From Planctomycetaceae bacterium (lineage in GTDB: Bacteria > Planctomycetota > Planctomycetia > Pirellulales > Pirellulaceae), in NCBI GenBank assembly GCA_024232675.1, contig JAAEPL010000290.1, forward strand, positions 1-33,678: DNA of 33,678 nucleotides. Direction: 5' to 3'. The notes under the pieces were generated by a model that did not search any database, was not told the DNA's origin, and worked only from the letters and a program-made list of their open reading frames with translations. Positions 33,293 to 33,678 of the stretch are shown here, one piece after another. Within the stretch, counting starts at the first letter, position 1; every line of letters starts with the position of its first letter. Made by a program: the position numbers and the translations under genes.

Positions 33293-33678
33293 TTATTGTT
33301 TCCCGTCGTCGGGATGTTTGCCGTCGTCATGCGGTGAATCAAATCCTCGTCCATGATTAAATAAGGCCATAAACGCCTTCACTTCGTTGCGGTCAATGAC
33401 CCCGTCAAGGTTGTTATCCATGTGGCTTAAATACAGAGTCGCCTGTTGGGCGGGAAATTCACTGCCTTCAATCAAGCCATTTTTGTCGCGATCCAAATCG
33501 CTAACTCGCGCAAACATGCTAGGCATGAAAATGCCAGGGCGGCTACCCAAGCGGCGATCGGCCCGGATTTCGATTTCGTATTTCTGTGAAATGGTTTGGC
33601 AAAAGGTCTCCGCATCATCGCAAACGGTGTAAGTCAGCAAAACAGAAATGGATTTGTCAGGCGATGATTTCCGTTCCC
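33293..33678 (-). CDS. EF-hand domain protein (5' end beyond window)
   Basis: The frame is open to the window end, so the N-terminus is missing; at least 127 residues are present. Two EF-hand calcium loops are visible: DLDRDKNGLIEGSEF and HMDNNLDGVIDRNEV, each with alternating acidic and polar residues, a central Gly and a final Glu. The C-terminal tail is His/Asp/Gly-rich (GFDSPHDDGKHPDDGKQ). The part before the loops (YTVCDDAETFCQTISQKYEI) has no family I know. Such calcium-binding repeats are common in secreted planctomycete proteins; localisation cannot be judged without the N-terminus. A TTG at 33640 is not a credible start because coding continues upstream. Confidence 0.75.
   Translation of the reverse strand, partial: ERKSSPDKSISVLLTYTVCDDAETFCQTISQKYEIEIRADRRLGSRPGIFMPSMFARVSDLDRDKNGLIEGSEFPAQQATLYLSHMDNNLDGVIDRNEVKAFMALFNHGRGFDSPHDDGKHPDDGKQ

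Noticed and set aside
1-33678. CRISPR arrays, insertion sequences, prophage
   Set aside because: No regularly spaced repeats, transposase or phage genes were seen; the only repeats are short tandem copies.

Overview
The window most likely comes from a planctomycete (Pirellulaceae-like, relatives of Rhodopirellula and Blastopirellula). This is inferred from the gene content: a sulfatase, planctomycete-style secreted proteins of unknown function, a thioredoxin-like VPG-U-xx-C selenoprotein, an enlarged TatC and a PNPase with a Gly/Arg-rich tail. Genes sit on both strands in short groups, base composition looks moderate, and there is no rRNA, tRNA, CRISPR array, prophage or insertion sequence that I can see.

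Layout. 1-5.9 kb: the C-terminal end of a short SecA-like ATPase, then two unusual membrane adaptors on the + strand (GAF-GAF-TM-HlyD and PqqD-like-M50 protease-HlyD), facing a periplasmic HlyD/RND adaptor on the - strand. This looks like a dedicated export or membrane-processing locus. 6-8.7 kb: DNA polymerase IV (dinB), an LpxH-like metallophosphoesterase and a small membrane protein. 8.9-14.7 kb, all on the - strand: rpsO, pnp, a soluble histidine kinase, ribF and an NrnA-like DHH phosphoesterase, with strong hairpins around pnp. 15.1-20.8 kb: a UxaA-family dehydratase (+), then on the - strand a thioredoxin-fold/toroid protein, clpX and a SHOCT-like membrane peptide. 21.5-28.2 kb (+): two secreted proteins of unknown function, a sulfatase and a DUF418-type membrane protein. 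28.4-29.5 kb (+): a gene whose frame is interrupted by exactly two UGA codons. 30.2-33.7 kb: tatC (-), manA (+), a small lipoprotein (+) and the 3' end of an EF-hand gene (-) that runs off the window.

The main discovery candidate is 28457-29548. Read through both UGAs it gives one 363-residue secreted protein. The first UGA falls at the first position of a thioredoxin-type C-x-x-C motif (VPG-U-A-T-C), and the second at the catalytic-Cys position of an MsrA-like domain (L-U-Y-W-E-G-E). Each UGA is followed at once by a potential hairpin. The best reading is a fused thioredoxin-like/MsrA-like protein with two selenocysteines, which most gene callers would break into three fragments. UGA is an ordinary stop in neighbouring genes, so general recoding does not explain it. 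The selenocysteine machinery (selA, selB, selC, selD) is not in the window and must be looked for elsewhere in the genome.
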